A stretch of 64,000 nucleotides of DNA from Streptomyces griseus subsp. griseus. Lineage in GTDB: Bacteria; Actinomycetota; Actinomycetes; Streptomycetales; Streptomycetaceae. Of this stretch, positions 25,594-34,408 are shown in pieces (within the stretch, counting starts at the first letter, position 1; every line of letters begins with the position of its first letter). A program made the position numbers and the translations under genes. The stretch is taken from contig NZ_CP032543.1 of the NCBI RefSeq assembly GCF_003610995.1, forward strand, positions 6,138,001 through 6,202,000, in the 5' to 3' direction. The notes under the pieces are model-generated. The model was not told the origin of the DNA and ran no database searches. It saw nothing but the letters and a program-made list of their open reading frames with translations.

Positions 25594-27243
25594 CTAGTCG
25601 GCGACCGGCCGGGCCCGGTCCACCACCGAGGCCAGATCCAGACTGTGCGGCAGCGTTCCGAACGCCGAGCCCCAGTCCCCGCCGAGCCGCGAGGCGCAGA
25701 ACGCGTCGGAGACCCCCGGCGGTGCCCACCGCACCAGCAGCGATCCCTGGAGCACCAGCGCCATCCGCTCCACCAGCCGCCGCGCCCGCGCCTCGATCCC
25801 CTCCAGGTCCGCCAGCTCGGTCAGCAGGTCCTTGATCGCCGCGTCCAGCCGGTGATCGGCCCCGCGCGCCTTCCCGACCTCCCGCAGGAACGCGTCCAGC
25901 GACTGCGGCTCCCGCTGGAGCGCCCGCAGCACATCAAGCGCCTGTACGTTCCCCGAGCCCTCCCAGATCGAGTTGAGCGGCGCCTCCCGCAGCAGCCGGG
26001 GCATCCCCGACTCCTCGACGTACCCGTTGCCGCCCAGGCACTCCAGCGCCTCGCCCACCACCGGCGTGCACCGCTTGGTGACCCAGTACTTGGCGGCGGG
26101 CACCGCGAGCCGCAGGAACGCCCGCTCCTCCTCGGTGTCCGTGTCGTACGCCGAGGCCAGCCGCATCGCCAGCACGGTCGCCGCCTCCGACTCCAGCGCC
26201 AGATCGGCCAGGACGTTGCGCATCAGCGGCTTGTCGATCAGCAGCCCGCCGAACGCGCTGCGGTAGGTGGCGTGGTGGATCGCCTGCGCCACCGCCTGCC
26301 GCATCAGCGCCGCCGAACCCACCACACAGTCCAGCCGGGTGGCCGCCACCATCTCGATGATGGTGCGCACCCCGCGCCCCTCCTCGCCGACCCGGCGGGC
26401 CCAGGTCCCGTCGAACTCGACCTCGCCGGACGCGTTGGACCTGTTGCCCAGCTTGTCCTTCAGCCGCTGGATCGCGAACACGTTGCGCGTCCCGTCGGGC
26501 AGCACACGCGGCACCAGGAAGCAGGTCAGCCCGCCCGGTGCCTGCGCCAGCACGAGGAACCCGTCCGACATGGGCGCCGAGCAGAACCACTTGTGCCCCG
26601 TGAGCAGATACTCGCCCTCCCCGGAGACCGGCTCCGCGACCGGCTCCGCCCGGGTCGTGTTGGACCGTACGTCGGTGCCGCCCTGCTTCTCCGTCATGCC
26701 CATCCCGAAGAGCACACCGGCCTTCTCCAGCGGGGGCCGCAGCCCCTCCTCGTACACGGACGAGGTCAGCTTCGGCTCCCACTCGGCGGCCAGCGCCGGG
26801 TCGGTCCGCAGCGCGGGCACCGCGGCATGCGTCATCGAGAGCGGGCAGCCGTGCCCCGCCTCGGCCTGCGTCCAGACCAGGAACCCGGCCGCGCGCCGGA
26901 CATGACCGGCCGGACGGCCCCAGGCGCCGGTCAGCCCGGCGGTGACCGCGTGCCCCAGGAGCCGGTGCCAGGACGGATGGAACTCGACTTCGTCGATGCG
27001 GTGCCCATACCGGTCATGGGTGCGCAGAACGGGCGGATGCTCGTTGGCCTGCGCACCCCACGCCTGGGCCTGCGCGGAGCCCGCGGACTGCCCGAGCGTC
27101 CCCAGTTCCTGCCTCGCCTCGGGCAGGACGGCCGGGTCGATGTGCCGCTCCACGGCCTCGGACAGGGCCCGGTCGGAGGTGAAGACGTCATAGCCGACCA
27201 GCGGCGGAACCTGATTGGTCACTGTGTGGGTGGTGGCTGCCAT
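25594..27243 (-). CDS. AidB-like acyl-CoA dehydrogenase family protein
   Basis: A 549-residue flavoprotein of the acyl-CoA dehydrogenase superfamily, AidB branch by length and motifs: MGMTEKQGGTDVRSN, HKWFCSAPMSDGFLVLAQ, and CLGGNGYVEESGMPRLLREAPLNSIWEGSGNV. AidB of E. coli belongs to the adaptive response to DNA alkylation and binds DNA; the substrate is unclear. ATG 27243 appears leaderless: TACCGT on the minus strand (27250-27255) is a fitting -10 six bases upstream, and no ribosome site is present. The divergent YihY gene starts only 17 bp away. Confidence 0.88.
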   Translation of the reverse strand: MAATTHTVTNQVPPLVGYDVFTSDRALSEAVERHIDPAVLPEARQELGTLGQSAGSAQAQAWGAQANEHPPVLRTHDRYGHRIDEVEFHPSWHRLLGHAVTAGLTGAWGRPAGHVRRAAGFLVWTQAEAGHGCPLSMTHAAVPALRTDPALAAEWEPKLTSSVYEEGLRPPLEKAGVLFGMGMTEKQGGTDVRSNTTRAEPVAEPVSGEGEYLLTGHKWFCSAPMSDGFLVLAQAPGGLTCFLVPRVLPDGTRNVFAIQRLKDKLGNRSNASGEVEFDGTWARRVGEEGRGVRTIIEMVAATRLDCVVGSAALMRQAVAQAIHHATYRSAFGGLLIDKPLMRNVLADLALESEAATVLAMRLASAYDTDTEEERAFLRLAVPAAKYWVTKRCTPVVGEALECLGGNGYVEESGMPRLLREAPLNSIWEGSGNVQALDVLRALQREPQSLDAFLREVGKARGADHRLDAAIKDLLTELADLEGIEARARRLVERMALVLQGSLLVRWAPPGVSDAFCASRLGGDWGSAFGTLPHSLDLASVVDRARPVAD

Positions 27244-27260
27244 GCCGATACGGTAAGGAG

Positions 27261-28493
27261 GTGCAGGCAGCAAATGAAACACCCGAGCGGCCACCGGGCC
27301 GGCTCCACCGGGCCCGAGTCCTCTACCGCAACGTCTCCAAGCGGCGGATGGCATGGCAGTTGCTCAAGGACACCGTCAACTCGTGCATCGAGTACCGGAT
27401 CCTCGGGCTGGCGGCCGAGGCGGCGTTCTTCACCCTGCTCTCCCTGCCACCGCTGCTGCTCGGCATGATCGGACTGCTCGGTTACGTCGACGAGTGGACG
27501 GCCACCACCACGGTCGCCTCCATCGAGCGCAACATCCTCTCCGCCTCGCAGACCGTGCTCTCCGAGCGCGGGGTCAACGACTTCGCCAAACCGCTGCTCG
27601 CCGACGTCACCACGGGCGCCCGGCCCGATGTCATCTCCATCGGCTTCGCCATCGCCCTGTGGTCCGGCTCCCGCGCGGTGAACGTCTTCATCGACACCAT
27701 CACCGTCATGTACGGCCTCGACGGCCACCGCGGGATCGTCAAGACCCGGCTGCTCGCCTTCCTGCTGTACGTCGTCGCCCTGCTGCTGGGCGCGGTGGTG
27801 CTGCCGCTGCTCGTCGTCGGCCCGGACCGGGTGGTCGAGTTCGTGCCCGGGGGCACCGAGGTCGTCGCCGTCCTGTACTGGCCGCTGGTGATACTCCTGA
27901 CGATCGCGTTCCTCACCACCCTCTACCACGTGTCCGTCCCCGTGCGTTCGCCGTGGATCGAGGACGTCCCGGGGGCGCTGGTGGCGCTCGCGATGTGGGT
28001 GGTCGGGAGCTTCCTGCTGCGGATCTACCTCACGAGCACGGTCGAAGGCCCCACGATCTACGGCTCCTTGGCGGCACCGATCGCCGTCCTGCTCTGGATC
28101 GGCATCTCGGCTTTCGCCGTCCTGGTCGGCGCGGCGGTCAACGCCGCCATCGACCGCGTCTGGCCCTCAGTCGCCACCGCGGCCGCCCGCGAGGCCTCCG
28201 AACGCGTCCGGGCGGTGCAGGCCGCCGAGCTCGTCGCCCGCACCCGCCCGGCCGTCTACGAGGGCGCGGACGACGACGAGGACGAGGACGACGGCCCGGC
28301 GTACATGCCCTCGGAGTTCCCCGAGCGCTGGTCCCGCTTCCTGCCGCCGGACGACGTCAAGTCGCGGCTCCAGTCGACCCGGGAGAAGGAACCGAAGGAA
28401 TCCAGGGAGCCGAGGGAGCCCACGGAGTCGAGGGGGACCAGGCCCGAGGAGCCGGGGCAGCCCCGGGACAACTCCGGACCGCCGTCCTCCTGA
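27261..28493 (+). CDS. YihY/BrkB-family inner membrane protein
   Basis: A 410-residue protein. A basic N-terminal segment precedes about six transmembrane helices with family motifs LAAEAAFFTLLSLPPLLLGM and TIYGSLAAPIAVLLWIGISA. The last 100 residues are hydrophilic, with an acidic DDDEDEDD run and a Lys/Glu/Pro-rich end (KEPKESREPREPTESR). The family is of unknown function; an early assignment as RNase BN was withdrawn. GTG 27261 directly abuts AAGGAGG, too close for normal use, so the true start may lie a few codons downstream. Confidence 0.85.
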   Translation: MQAANETPERPPGRLHRARVLYRNVSKRRMAWQLLKDTVNSCIEYRILGLAAEAAFFTLLSLPPLLLGMIGLLGYVDEWTATTTVASIERNILSASQTVLSERGVNDFAKPLLADVTTGARPDVISIGFAIALWSGSRAVNVFIDTITVMYGLDGHRGIVKTRLLAFLLYVVALLLGAVVLPLLVVGPDRVVEFVPGGTEVVAVLYWPLVILLTIAFLTTLYHVSVPVRSPWIEDVPGALVALAMWVVGSFLLRIYLTSTVEGPTIYGSLAAPIAVLLWIGISAFAVLVGAAVNAAIDRVWPSVATAAAREASERVRAVQAAELVARTRPAVYEGADDDEDEDDGPAYMPSEFPERWSRFLPPDDVKSRLQSTREKEPKESREPREPTESRGTRPEEPGQPRDNSGPPSS

Positions 28494-28503
28494 GCCTGCG
28501 CGC

Positions 28504-28509
28504 TAGCGT
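28504..28509 (+). promoter_or_regulatory. Probable -10 box of a leaderless AraC-type gene
   Basis: TAGCGT lies 6 bases before ATG 28516, with no ribosome site between. Confidence 0.4.
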
Positions 28510-28515
28510 GGAGAC

Positions 28516-29274
28516 ATGCCCCAGCCACAGCAGCGGTACCGGGAACGCCCCTCCCGGCTGCCCGGTGCCGTCGTCTGGACCTGGGACGCCCCCGACCGCC
28601 CCCTGAGCGAGCCCCGGTCCGTGCTGCCCGACGGCTGCATGGACCTGATCTGGAGCGACGGCCGGATCGTCGTCGCCGGGCCGGACACCCACGCCTTCGA
28701 GGTGGAGCCGCAGAACCGGGCCTCCTGTGCCGCGATCCGGTGCGCCCCCGGCACCGCACCCGTACTCCTCGGCGTACCGGCGTACGAGCTGCGCGACCAC
28801 CGGGCCGAGCTGGCCGACCTCTGGCCCCCGGCAGCCGTACGCCGCCTCACCGAGCGGATCGATGAGGCTCCCGACCCCGCCGCGGCCCTCGAACGGTTCG
28901 CCCTGGACCGCATCACCGACACCGGACCACCGGACCCGCGGACGGTGGCCGTCGCCGAGGGGCTGCGCCGGGGCAGGTCCGTCGCGGCGACGGCGGCGGA
29001 GGCCGGACTCGGCGCCCGCCAGCTCCACCGCCGCTCCCTGGCCGCCTTCGGCTACGGTCCCAAGACGCTGGCCCGGGTCCTCCGCCTCCAGCGCGCCCTG
29101 GAGCTCATCCGCACCGGCCTCCCGTACGCCGATGCGGCCTGCGCGGCGGGCTGCACCGATCAGGCCCACCTCGCGCGGGAGATGCGGGACCTGGCCGGAA
29201 CGACCCTCGGGGCCTACTTCGCGGCGGCGAACAGCGAGACCCCGCTGCCGTCCGGGTCCAGCACCACCGCGTAG
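28516..29274 (+). CDS. AraC-family transcriptional regulator
   Basis: A 252-residue regulator. The N-terminal half resembles the DUF6597-type domain (SVLPDGCMDLIWSDGRIVVAGPD). The C-terminal half is an AraC double helix-turn-helix (SVAATAAEAGLGARQLHRRSLAAFGYGPKTLARV and YADAACAAGCTDQAHLAREMRDL, shown as regions). The last 20 residues are encoded over the 3' end of the convergent VOC gene, an overlap of 61 bp. Such regulators often control the neighbouring glyoxalase-like gene, but that is not shown here. Confidence 0.86.
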   Translation: MPQPQQRYRERPSRLPGAVVWTWDAPDRPLSEPRSVLPDGCMDLIWSDGRIVVAGPDTHAFEVEPQNRASCAAIRCAPGTAPVLLGVPAYELRDHRAELADLWPPAAVRRLTERIDEAPDPAAALERFALDRITDTGPPDPRTVAVAEGLRRGRSVAATAAEAGLGARQLHRRSLAAFGYGPKTLARVLRLQRALELIRTGLPYADAACAAGCTDQAHLAREMRDLAGTTLGAYFAAANSETPLPSGSSTTA

Positions 29275-29606
29275 CGCTGCCCCCACACCGCGTCCCACGG
29301 CTTGAGGTGCCCGGCGTGACCGGCACCGGTCAGCTCCGCGTACAGGGCGTCCACCTCTTCAGGACCGTCGCACAGGAACGCCAGCCCCAGCCGCTCCCCG
29401 CCGGCCGGGCGCTCCCAGCTCGGGTCGAAGGAGAGGATGACGTCCTCGGTGTCCCACAGCAGCCGCTGCCCGCCCGGCAGGACCACCTCCACATGCGGGG
29501 CGGACTCCGCCCCGGCCGGGATGTCGATGCCGAGCCTGCGGTAGAAGGCGAGCGAGGCCGCCAGGTCGGCCGTGACGATGCTGATCGCGTCGAGTCGTGG
29601 AGTCAT
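29214..29606 (-). CDS. VOC-family (glyoxalase-like) protein
   Basis: A 130-residue protein with two beta-alpha-beta-beta-beta modules of the vicinal oxygen chelate fold. It opens LDAISIVTADLAASLAFYRRLG and ends AVVLDPDGSGVSLFAA, positions where metal ligands occur in the family. The usual first-strand His is not at its common place, so this may be a binding or resistance-type member and not an enzyme. It overlaps the AraC-type gene tail to tail. Confidence 0.85.
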   Translation of the reverse strand: MTPRLDAISIVTADLAASLAFYRRLGIDIPAGAESAPHVEVVLPGGQRLLWDTEDVILSFDPSWERPAGGERLGLAFLCDGPEEVDALYAELTGAGHAGHLKPWDAVWGQRYAVVLDPDGSGVSLFAAAK

Positions 29607-29699
29607 GGAACGACGGTACGCACCCGCCGTCCCCACGGTCTTGTACGAATCGGACGTGCGGGCCGCCCCCGCGTCCCCGCCGCGCCGGGGTCGCCTGCG

Positions 29700-29945
29700 G
29701 GCAGCCGCCCACCGACGTACGCCCGGTCAGCCGCCCACTGACCCACGCCCGGTCAGTCGCCCACCGGCCCGCGCCCGGGGCGTCTGTCAGCCCAGGTCAC
29801 GCCCAGGCAGCCCCCCACCCGGGGCAACCGCCCACCGGGGTCGCCCAGGCAGCGGACCACCGGGGACCCCTCAGCCGGCCACCGGGGCTCCCCCCCAGGC
29901 GGTCGTCCGCCGGAGGTCATCCCCAGCAGTCGCCCACCGGCGTTC
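29700..29945. repeat. Degenerate tandem repeat, about 24-28 bp unit
   Basis: Roughly nine imperfect copies of a unit containing CAGYCGCCCACCGG with variable spacer sequence run from about 29700 to 29945. The array reaches into the last codons of the hydroxyacyl-CoA dehydrogenase gene. Unit length and sequence vary too much for CRISPR. The array fills the stretch between the VOC start (29606) and the dehydrogenase stop (29917), which otherwise holds no gene. Confidence 0.5.
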
Positions 29946-31464
29946 CCGCCTCCGTCAGCGGCAGCCCCAGGTCCGCCCGCTCGCTCACCCACCGCGTCGG
30001 ACGGTGGCGCGGGTCGCCCGTCGCCGTGTGCAGGGCCCGCTGGAGCTCCAGCAGCCGCCCGGCCCCGATCCGCTCACCCCAGGCCAGCGGTCCGGCCGGA
30101 TAGCCGAGCCCGGTGGTCACCGCCAGGTCGATGTCGGCCGGGGTGGCGAGCGACCGCTCCGCGATCGATGCGCCGACCGCGACGACCGACGACAGCAGCC
30201 GCTGCGCGACCGAGCCCGCCGTGTCCCGCACCACCGTCACCGCGTGCGGCTCACCGGCCGCCGCCCGCGCCAGCACCGCCCGCGCGTCCCGGGCCGCCGT
30301 CGGATCGGTGGCGGCCGTCACCGCCAGGACCCGCCGCAGTCCGGCCGCGGGCAGCACCTCCACGCCCAGCGTCCGCTCCGGCGGCAGCCCGCCGGCCCGG
30401 ATCGCCCCGGACACCGTCGTCCCCCAGACCGGCACCAGCACCAGCGCCTCGGCCGAGGGCCCTTCGCCCCTCTCGACGCCGACTCCGGCCGCATCCAGCG
30501 CACCGGCGAGTGCCTCCACGTACGAGGTCGTCTCCACGGACCCGTTCGCAGCCAGGAACACCGGCCGGTCACCGTTCCCGGTCACCGCCGGCTCCGGAGC
30601 GGGACCCTCGGCGCCCTCCCCGTACGCGTACCAGCCCCGCCCGGTCTTGCGGCCGTGCAGCCCCGCCACCACCCGGTTCGGCGTGAGGTAGGAGGGGCGC
30701 AGCCGGTCCTCGTGGCGGAAGCCCTGCCAGATCGAGTCGATCACCGCGGCCGTGACGTCGAGTCCGGTGAGGTCCATCAGCTCGAACGGGCCCATCCGCA
30801 GCCCCAGCACGTCCCGCGCGATCCGGTCGATGTCGGCGGGGCCCGCCACCGACTCCTCCAGCAGCGCCAGCGCCTCCGTCACCAGCCCGCGCCCCGCGTG
30901 GTTGACCAGGAACCCGGGGGAGTCGGCCACGGTCACCGCCTTGTGCCCGCACCCCTCCACCAGCCCGGTCAGCAGGGCCGGGATCTCCGGACGGGTCGCC
31001 GCCCCCGGCACCACCTCCACGATCCGCATCAGCGGCACCGGGTTGAAGAAGTGCAGCCCGGCCAGGCGCGAAGGGTCCTGGAGGGTCGCCGCGATCCGGG
31101 TCACCGACAGGGAGGAGGTGTTGGTCGCGAAGACGGCGGAGGAGGGCAGCGCCCGCTCCAGCTTCCCGAACACCTCGGCCTTGGTCTCCAGATCCTCCCG
31201 TACGGCCTCGATGACCAGCTCCACCTCCGGCCCGGCCGCCCACGGGTCGCCCAGCGCGACCAGCCGCCCCACGGAGGCGTCCCGGTCGGCGGCGGGCATC
31301 CGGCCCTTGGCCACCGCCCGGTCCAGCATCGAGACGACGAACTCCACGGCGTCCGTCACCGCCTCCGCCCGTACGTCGCCCAGCTCCACGGTGTGTCCCG
31401 CGCTCGCCGCCCACTGGGCGATGCCGCGGCCCATGGCCCCGGCTCCGACGATCCTGATACGCAT
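29917..31464 (-). CDS. 3-hydroxyacyl-CoA dehydrogenase (two C-terminal domains)
   Basis: A 515-residue enzyme. A Rossmann NAD domain opens VGAGAMGRGIAQWAA. The catalytic region has NTSSLSVT and GLHFFNPVPLM with the active-site His. Two helical 3HCDH C-terminal domains follow, the second about residues 410-500. This double form resembles PaaH-type 3-hydroxyadipyl-CoA dehydrogenases. It oxidises a 3-hydroxyacyl-CoA to the 3-oxo form for the thiolase. It is the last gene of the leftward CoA-transferase operon. Its C-terminal codons fall in a degenerate DNA repeat. Confidence 0.9.
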   Translation of the reverse strand: MRIRIVGAGAMGRGIAQWAASAGHTVELGDVRAEAVTDAVEFVVSMLDRAVAKGRMPAADRDASVGRLVALGDPWAAGPEVELVIEAVREDLETKAEVFGKLERALPSSAVFATNTSSLSVTRIAATLQDPSRLAGLHFFNPVPLMRIVEVVPGAATRPEIPALLTGLVEGCGHKAVTVADSPGFLVNHAGRGLVTEALALLEESVAGPADIDRIARDVLGLRMGPFELMDLTGLDVTAAVIDSIWQGFRHEDRLRPSYLTPNRVVAGLHGRKTGRGWYAYGEGAEGPAPEPAVTGNGDRPVFLAANGSVETTSYVEALAGALDAAGVGVERGEGPSAEALVLVPVWGTTVSGAIRAGGLPPERTLGVEVLPAAGLRRVLAVTAATDPTAARDARAVLARAAAGEPHAVTVVRDTAGSVAQRLLSSVVAVGASIAERSLATPADIDLAVTTGLGYPAGPLAWGERIGAGRLLELQRALHTATGDPRHRPTRWVSERADLGLPLTEAGTPVGDCWG

Positions 31465-31507
31465 GGCAGTTGAGCCCTTCCGGCGGGGGTTGGTGGTGAA
31501 GAGGGTG

Positions 31508-32320
31508 TCAGCGGAGGTAGACGCGGTGCGGGTCGACATCGTCGCGCAGGAGCCGCAGCTCCGCATCCGTGGGCGGCTCCACCGTCGTGACCGTGTCGGC
31601 CACCTCCAGCTCCCAGCCGGTCGCGGCCCTGACCTGGTCGACGGTGACCCCGGGGTGGACGGCGACCAGCCGCAGCTCGTCGCCGACGCCGTCGCGGGCG
31701 AGGATGCCCAGCTCGGTGATGACCCGGGTGACGCCGGTGCCGAGTGGACGGACGCCGTCCGCGAGCGCCCGGTCCGGTCCTGGCGTGGTGCAGAAGTCGA
31801 GGGCGTCGGCGAAGGAGCGCGGGGTGTGGCGGCGCATCACGACGAAGACCTCCCGGGCGTTGGCCATCACCTCGACCGCACCCCCGGAGCCCGGCAGCCG
31901 TACCGCCGGGTTCTCCCATTCCCCGATCACCGAGGTGTTGAGGTTGCCCCACCGGTCGATCTGCGCGGCGCCCAGGAAGCCGACGTCGATGTGGCCGCCC
32001 TGGAGCACGGAGCCGAAGAGCGCGGGCATCGACAGCACCGCCTCGGCGCCCGTGATCAGCACGGCGTCCGCGATGGTCTCCGGCAGGTGCGAGGGGTGGG
32101 CCCCGCAGACCCCGGACTCGTACACCACCTCGATCTCCGGCGCGACGGTCAGATGCGCCAGCTCGGCGGCGAGCGTCGGCAGCCCGATCCCCGCGAACAC
32201 GGTCCGGCGGCCGACGAGTTCGCGCGCGGCGACGACGGAGAGTAGCTCCGACGAGGTGACGGCCTCCACGGCCTCCACCGCCTCCGAGGCGCCCACCGCC
32301 TCCGTGCGCTCCACGCTCAC
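31508..32320 (-). CDS. CoA-transferase subunit beta
   Basis: A 270-residue class I CoA-transferase subunit of the glutaconate/3-oxoadipate type. FAGIGLPTLAAELAH opens the fold, and the catalytic Glu is probably Glu68 in VVYESGVCG. The N-terminus has a short Glu-Ala-Val repeat (codons 8-21). GTG 32320 overlaps the alpha-subunit stop as GTGA, so the pair is co-translated. With the thiolase nearby it likely handles 3-oxoadipate or a related beta-ketoacid, moving CoA from succinyl-CoA or acetyl-CoA. Confidence 0.88.
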   Translation of the reverse strand: MSVERTEAVGASEAVEAVEAVTSSELLSVVAARELVGRRTVFAGIGLPTLAAELAHLTVAPEIEVVYESGVCGAHPSHLPETIADAVLITGAEAVLSMPALFGSVLQGGHIDVGFLGAAQIDRWGNLNTSVIGEWENPAVRLPGSGGAVEVMANAREVFVVMRRHTPRSFADALDFCTTPGPDRALADGVRPLGTGVTRVITELGILARDGVGDELRLVAVHPGVTVDQVRAATGWELEVADTVTTVEPPTDAELRLLRDDVDPHRVYLR

Positions 32321-33270
32321 AGCCGCCTCCCGTAGTCCACCGGCTCGCTCAGCGCCTCGCCGACCGCCAGCCCGGCCCAGAACTCCTCGCCGAGCTTCGC
32401 CACGTACGCCGCATGGTCGGCCGTCCCGTACACCCACTCCGCCAGCCACTCCGCCAGCCGCACCGGATCCTTGCTGATCGCGGACCAGGCCCGGTAGAAG
32501 GCGTTGTCCCGGTCGTAGTAGCCCTGCGCGAACGACGGATGCGCCCCGCGCGGGCAGACCACCACCGCGTCGACCGCGTGTGCGGGGACGAGCGTGCGGT
32601 TCGGGTCCGCGCGGACCACCTCGTCCGCCACCAGCTCCTCCACCACCACGACCGCCTTCCGCGCCGCGTACACCGCCTCGGCCTGGACGCCCGTGAGGCC
32701 CCAGATCTGGGTGTTGCCCCGGCGGTCGGCGCGCTGGGCGTGGATGAACGTCACGTCCGGGTTGACGGGCGGCACGACGTAGATCTGCTCGGTGGTCCCG
32801 TCGGCGGCCGGATAGGGCGAAGTGACCTTGCGGATACCGGGGTTGACCTTCGGCAGGTCGCTCCCCGCGTACGAGCGCAGCGGGTAGAACGGCAGCCGCT
32901 GCGCACCGGCCAGATAGCGGCAGATCATCCCGTAGTGGCTGTACTCCTCGAACGCCAGCGGCTCGGGATCGGCGTGTTCGATACGCCGCCGCAGCTCACC
33001 GAGCGAACCGGCCGAGGAGTTCCCCACGAAGGAGGAGACCAGCCCCGTCACGCACCCGGCGGCCAGCATCTGGTCCACCACGATGTCCGCCGTCATCCGG
33101 ATGACCGTGAGACCCCGGCGACCCTGCCGGATGATCTCGTGCCCGGCGGCGGTCGGGATGAGATGGGTGAACCCTTCGAGGCTCACGGTGTCCCCGTCGT
33201 GGACGAAGGCGGCGACGGCCTCCCTCATCGACATGACCTTGCCGGCCGTCCGGTCCACGGTTCTCCTCAT
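32317..33270 (-). CDS. CoA-transferase subunit alpha
   Basis: A subunit of about 317 residues. GDTVSLEGFTHLIPTAAGHEIIRQG and the FIHAQRADRRGNTQIWG segment identify the alpha subunit of the glutaconate/3-oxoadipate CoA-transferase family. Two starts are possible: ATG 33270, with TATACG five bases upstream suggesting a leaderless message, or GTG 33258, with AGGAG four bases upstream. It is divergent from the LysR gene, and the region between holds a motif shared with the thiolase promoter. Confidence 0.87.
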   Translation of the reverse strand: MRRTVDRTAGKVMSMREAVAAFVHDGDTVSLEGFTHLIPTAAGHEIIRQGRRGLTVIRMTADIVVDQMLAAGCVTGLVSSFVGNSSAGSLGELRRRIEHADPEPLAFEEYSHYGMICRYLAGAQRLPFYPLRSYAGSDLPKVNPGIRKVTSPYPAADGTTEQIYVVPPVNPDVTFIHAQRADRRGNTQIWGLTGVQAEAVYAARKAVVVVEELVADEVVRADPNRTLVPAHAVDAVVVCPRGAHPSFAQGYYDRDNAFYRAWSAISKDPVRLAEWLAEWVYGTADHAAYVAKLGEEFWAGLAVGEALSEPVDYGRRL

Positions 33271-33315
33271 CGTCCGTATACGACCCACCCACGGTGTCAG
33301 CGCCCATTGATGGCT

Positions 33316-33329
33316 GTCCAATACCGAAT
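33316..33329. promoter_or_regulatory. Candidate LysR-regulator site, divergent promoter
   Basis: GTCCAATACCGAAT lies between the divergent CoA-transferase and LysR genes. The same 14-mer, differing at two central pyrimidines, occurs inverted upstream of the thiolase (34315-34328). The AT-rich core and placement suit a LysR-type activator site. Confidence 0.55.
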
Positions 33330-33380
33330 TAAGGTCGTATCGAGACGCCAGGAGTATCAATGGCAGGAAGGGGTGTCCCC

Positions 33381-34283
33381 ATGGAGCTGCGCCATCTGAA
33401 CGCCTTCCTCGCCGTGGCCGAGGAGCTGCACTTCGGCCGGGCCGCCAAACGCCTCCAGATGGCCCAGCCGCCGCTGAGCCAGCAGATCCGCCAGCTGGAG
33501 AGGGAGCTCGGCGTCCAGCTCTTCCACCGCAACACCCGCTCGGTCCGGCTCACCAGCGCGGGGGAGACGTTCATCGAACCCGTGCGGACCGTCCTCGATG
33601 ACCTGGACACCGCCGTACGGGCCGCCCGATCGGCGGGGATCGGGGAGTACGGCCGGGTCACCATCGGCTTCGCCGGGGCCTCCAGCCACGAGACGCTGCC
33701 CCAGCTCACCCGGGCGGTGCGCGCCGCCCACCCCGGGCTCGAACTCGTCATGACCGGCCAGACGTACGCCAACACCGCCCTGTCCCGGGTCGCGGACGGC
33801 TCACTCGACCTCGGCTTCGTCCGGCTGCCGGTGGCCCGGCCCGGCGTCGCCCACCGCGTGATCGACGAGGAGGAGCTCGTCTGCGCCCTGCCCTCCGACC
33901 ACCCGCTCGCCCGGCGGGAGACCGTCCCCCTCGCCGTACTCGCCGGCGAACCGTTCGTCTCCTTCCCCGCCAACTCCGGCTCCACCGTCCGTGACGCCAT
34001 GACCGAGGCCTGCGAGAGCGCCGGGTTCACCCCGCGCGTCGTCCAGGAGGCCCCCGACTCGTACACGATCCTCGCCCTGGTCGCCGCCGGGGTCGGCATC
34101 ACCCTCACGGTCACCTCCGTCCAGCACATCCAGCAGAACGGCCTCGTCTACCGCCCTCTCGCCGGGCCGCCCACCCGCCTCCGGGCGGCCCTGGCCTGGC
34201 GCCCCGACAACCCCTCCGCCGCCCTGCGCGCGGTGCTCGCCGTGGCGGAGGACGCCCTGCCGACGCCCGTGCGCGGCCCATGA
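33381..34283 (+). CDS. LysR-family transcriptional regulator
   Basis: A 300-residue regulator. The N-terminal winged helix-turn-helix reads MELRHLNAFLAVAEELHFGR then AAKRLQMAQPPLSQQIRQLE; the effector domain follows from about residue 90. ATG 33381 has GGAAGGGG upstream and begins exactly at the conserved MELRHL, so the earlier ATG at 33360 is unlikely. It probably senses a pathway intermediate and activates both the divergent CoA-transferase operon and the thiolase gene downstream. Confidence 0.9.
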   Translation: MELRHLNAFLAVAEELHFGRAAKRLQMAQPPLSQQIRQLERELGVQLFHRNTRSVRLTSAGETFIEPVRTVLDDLDTAVRAARSAGIGEYGRVTIGFAGASSHETLPQLTRAVRAAHPGLELVMTGQTYANTALSRVADGSLDLGFVRLPVARPGVAHRVIDEEELVCALPSDHPLARRETVPLAVLAGEPFVSFPANSGSTVRDAMTEACESAGFTPRVVQEAPDSYTILALVAAGVGITLTVTSVQHIQQNGLVYRPLAGPPTRLRAALAWRPDNPSAALRAVLAVAEDALPTPVRGP

Positions 34284-34314
34284 TTGAGACGGGTGACCAC
34301 TCAATGCCGTACGC

Positions 34315-34328
34315 ATTCAATATTGGAC
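34315..34328. promoter_or_regulatory. Candidate LysR-regulator site before the thiolase
   Basis: ATTCAATATTGGAC is the inverted counterpart of the motif at 33316-33329, matching 12 of 14 positions. It lies 80 bp before the thiolase start, implying that the thiolase has its own regulated promoter. Confidence 0.55.
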
Positions 34329-34408
34329 CGACTCAGTGACGTGATGCGAAGGTCATCCCACCGCCATCCGCCCATGGAGCCCGTCGCCACCCCGAGGAAG
34401 GCCCCGCC

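Noticed and set aside
29572..31473. 633-codon plus-strand ORF opposite the hydroxyacyl-CoA dehydrogenase
   Set aside because: Arg/Pro-rich shadow frame; the minus-strand gene has all dehydrogenase motifs.
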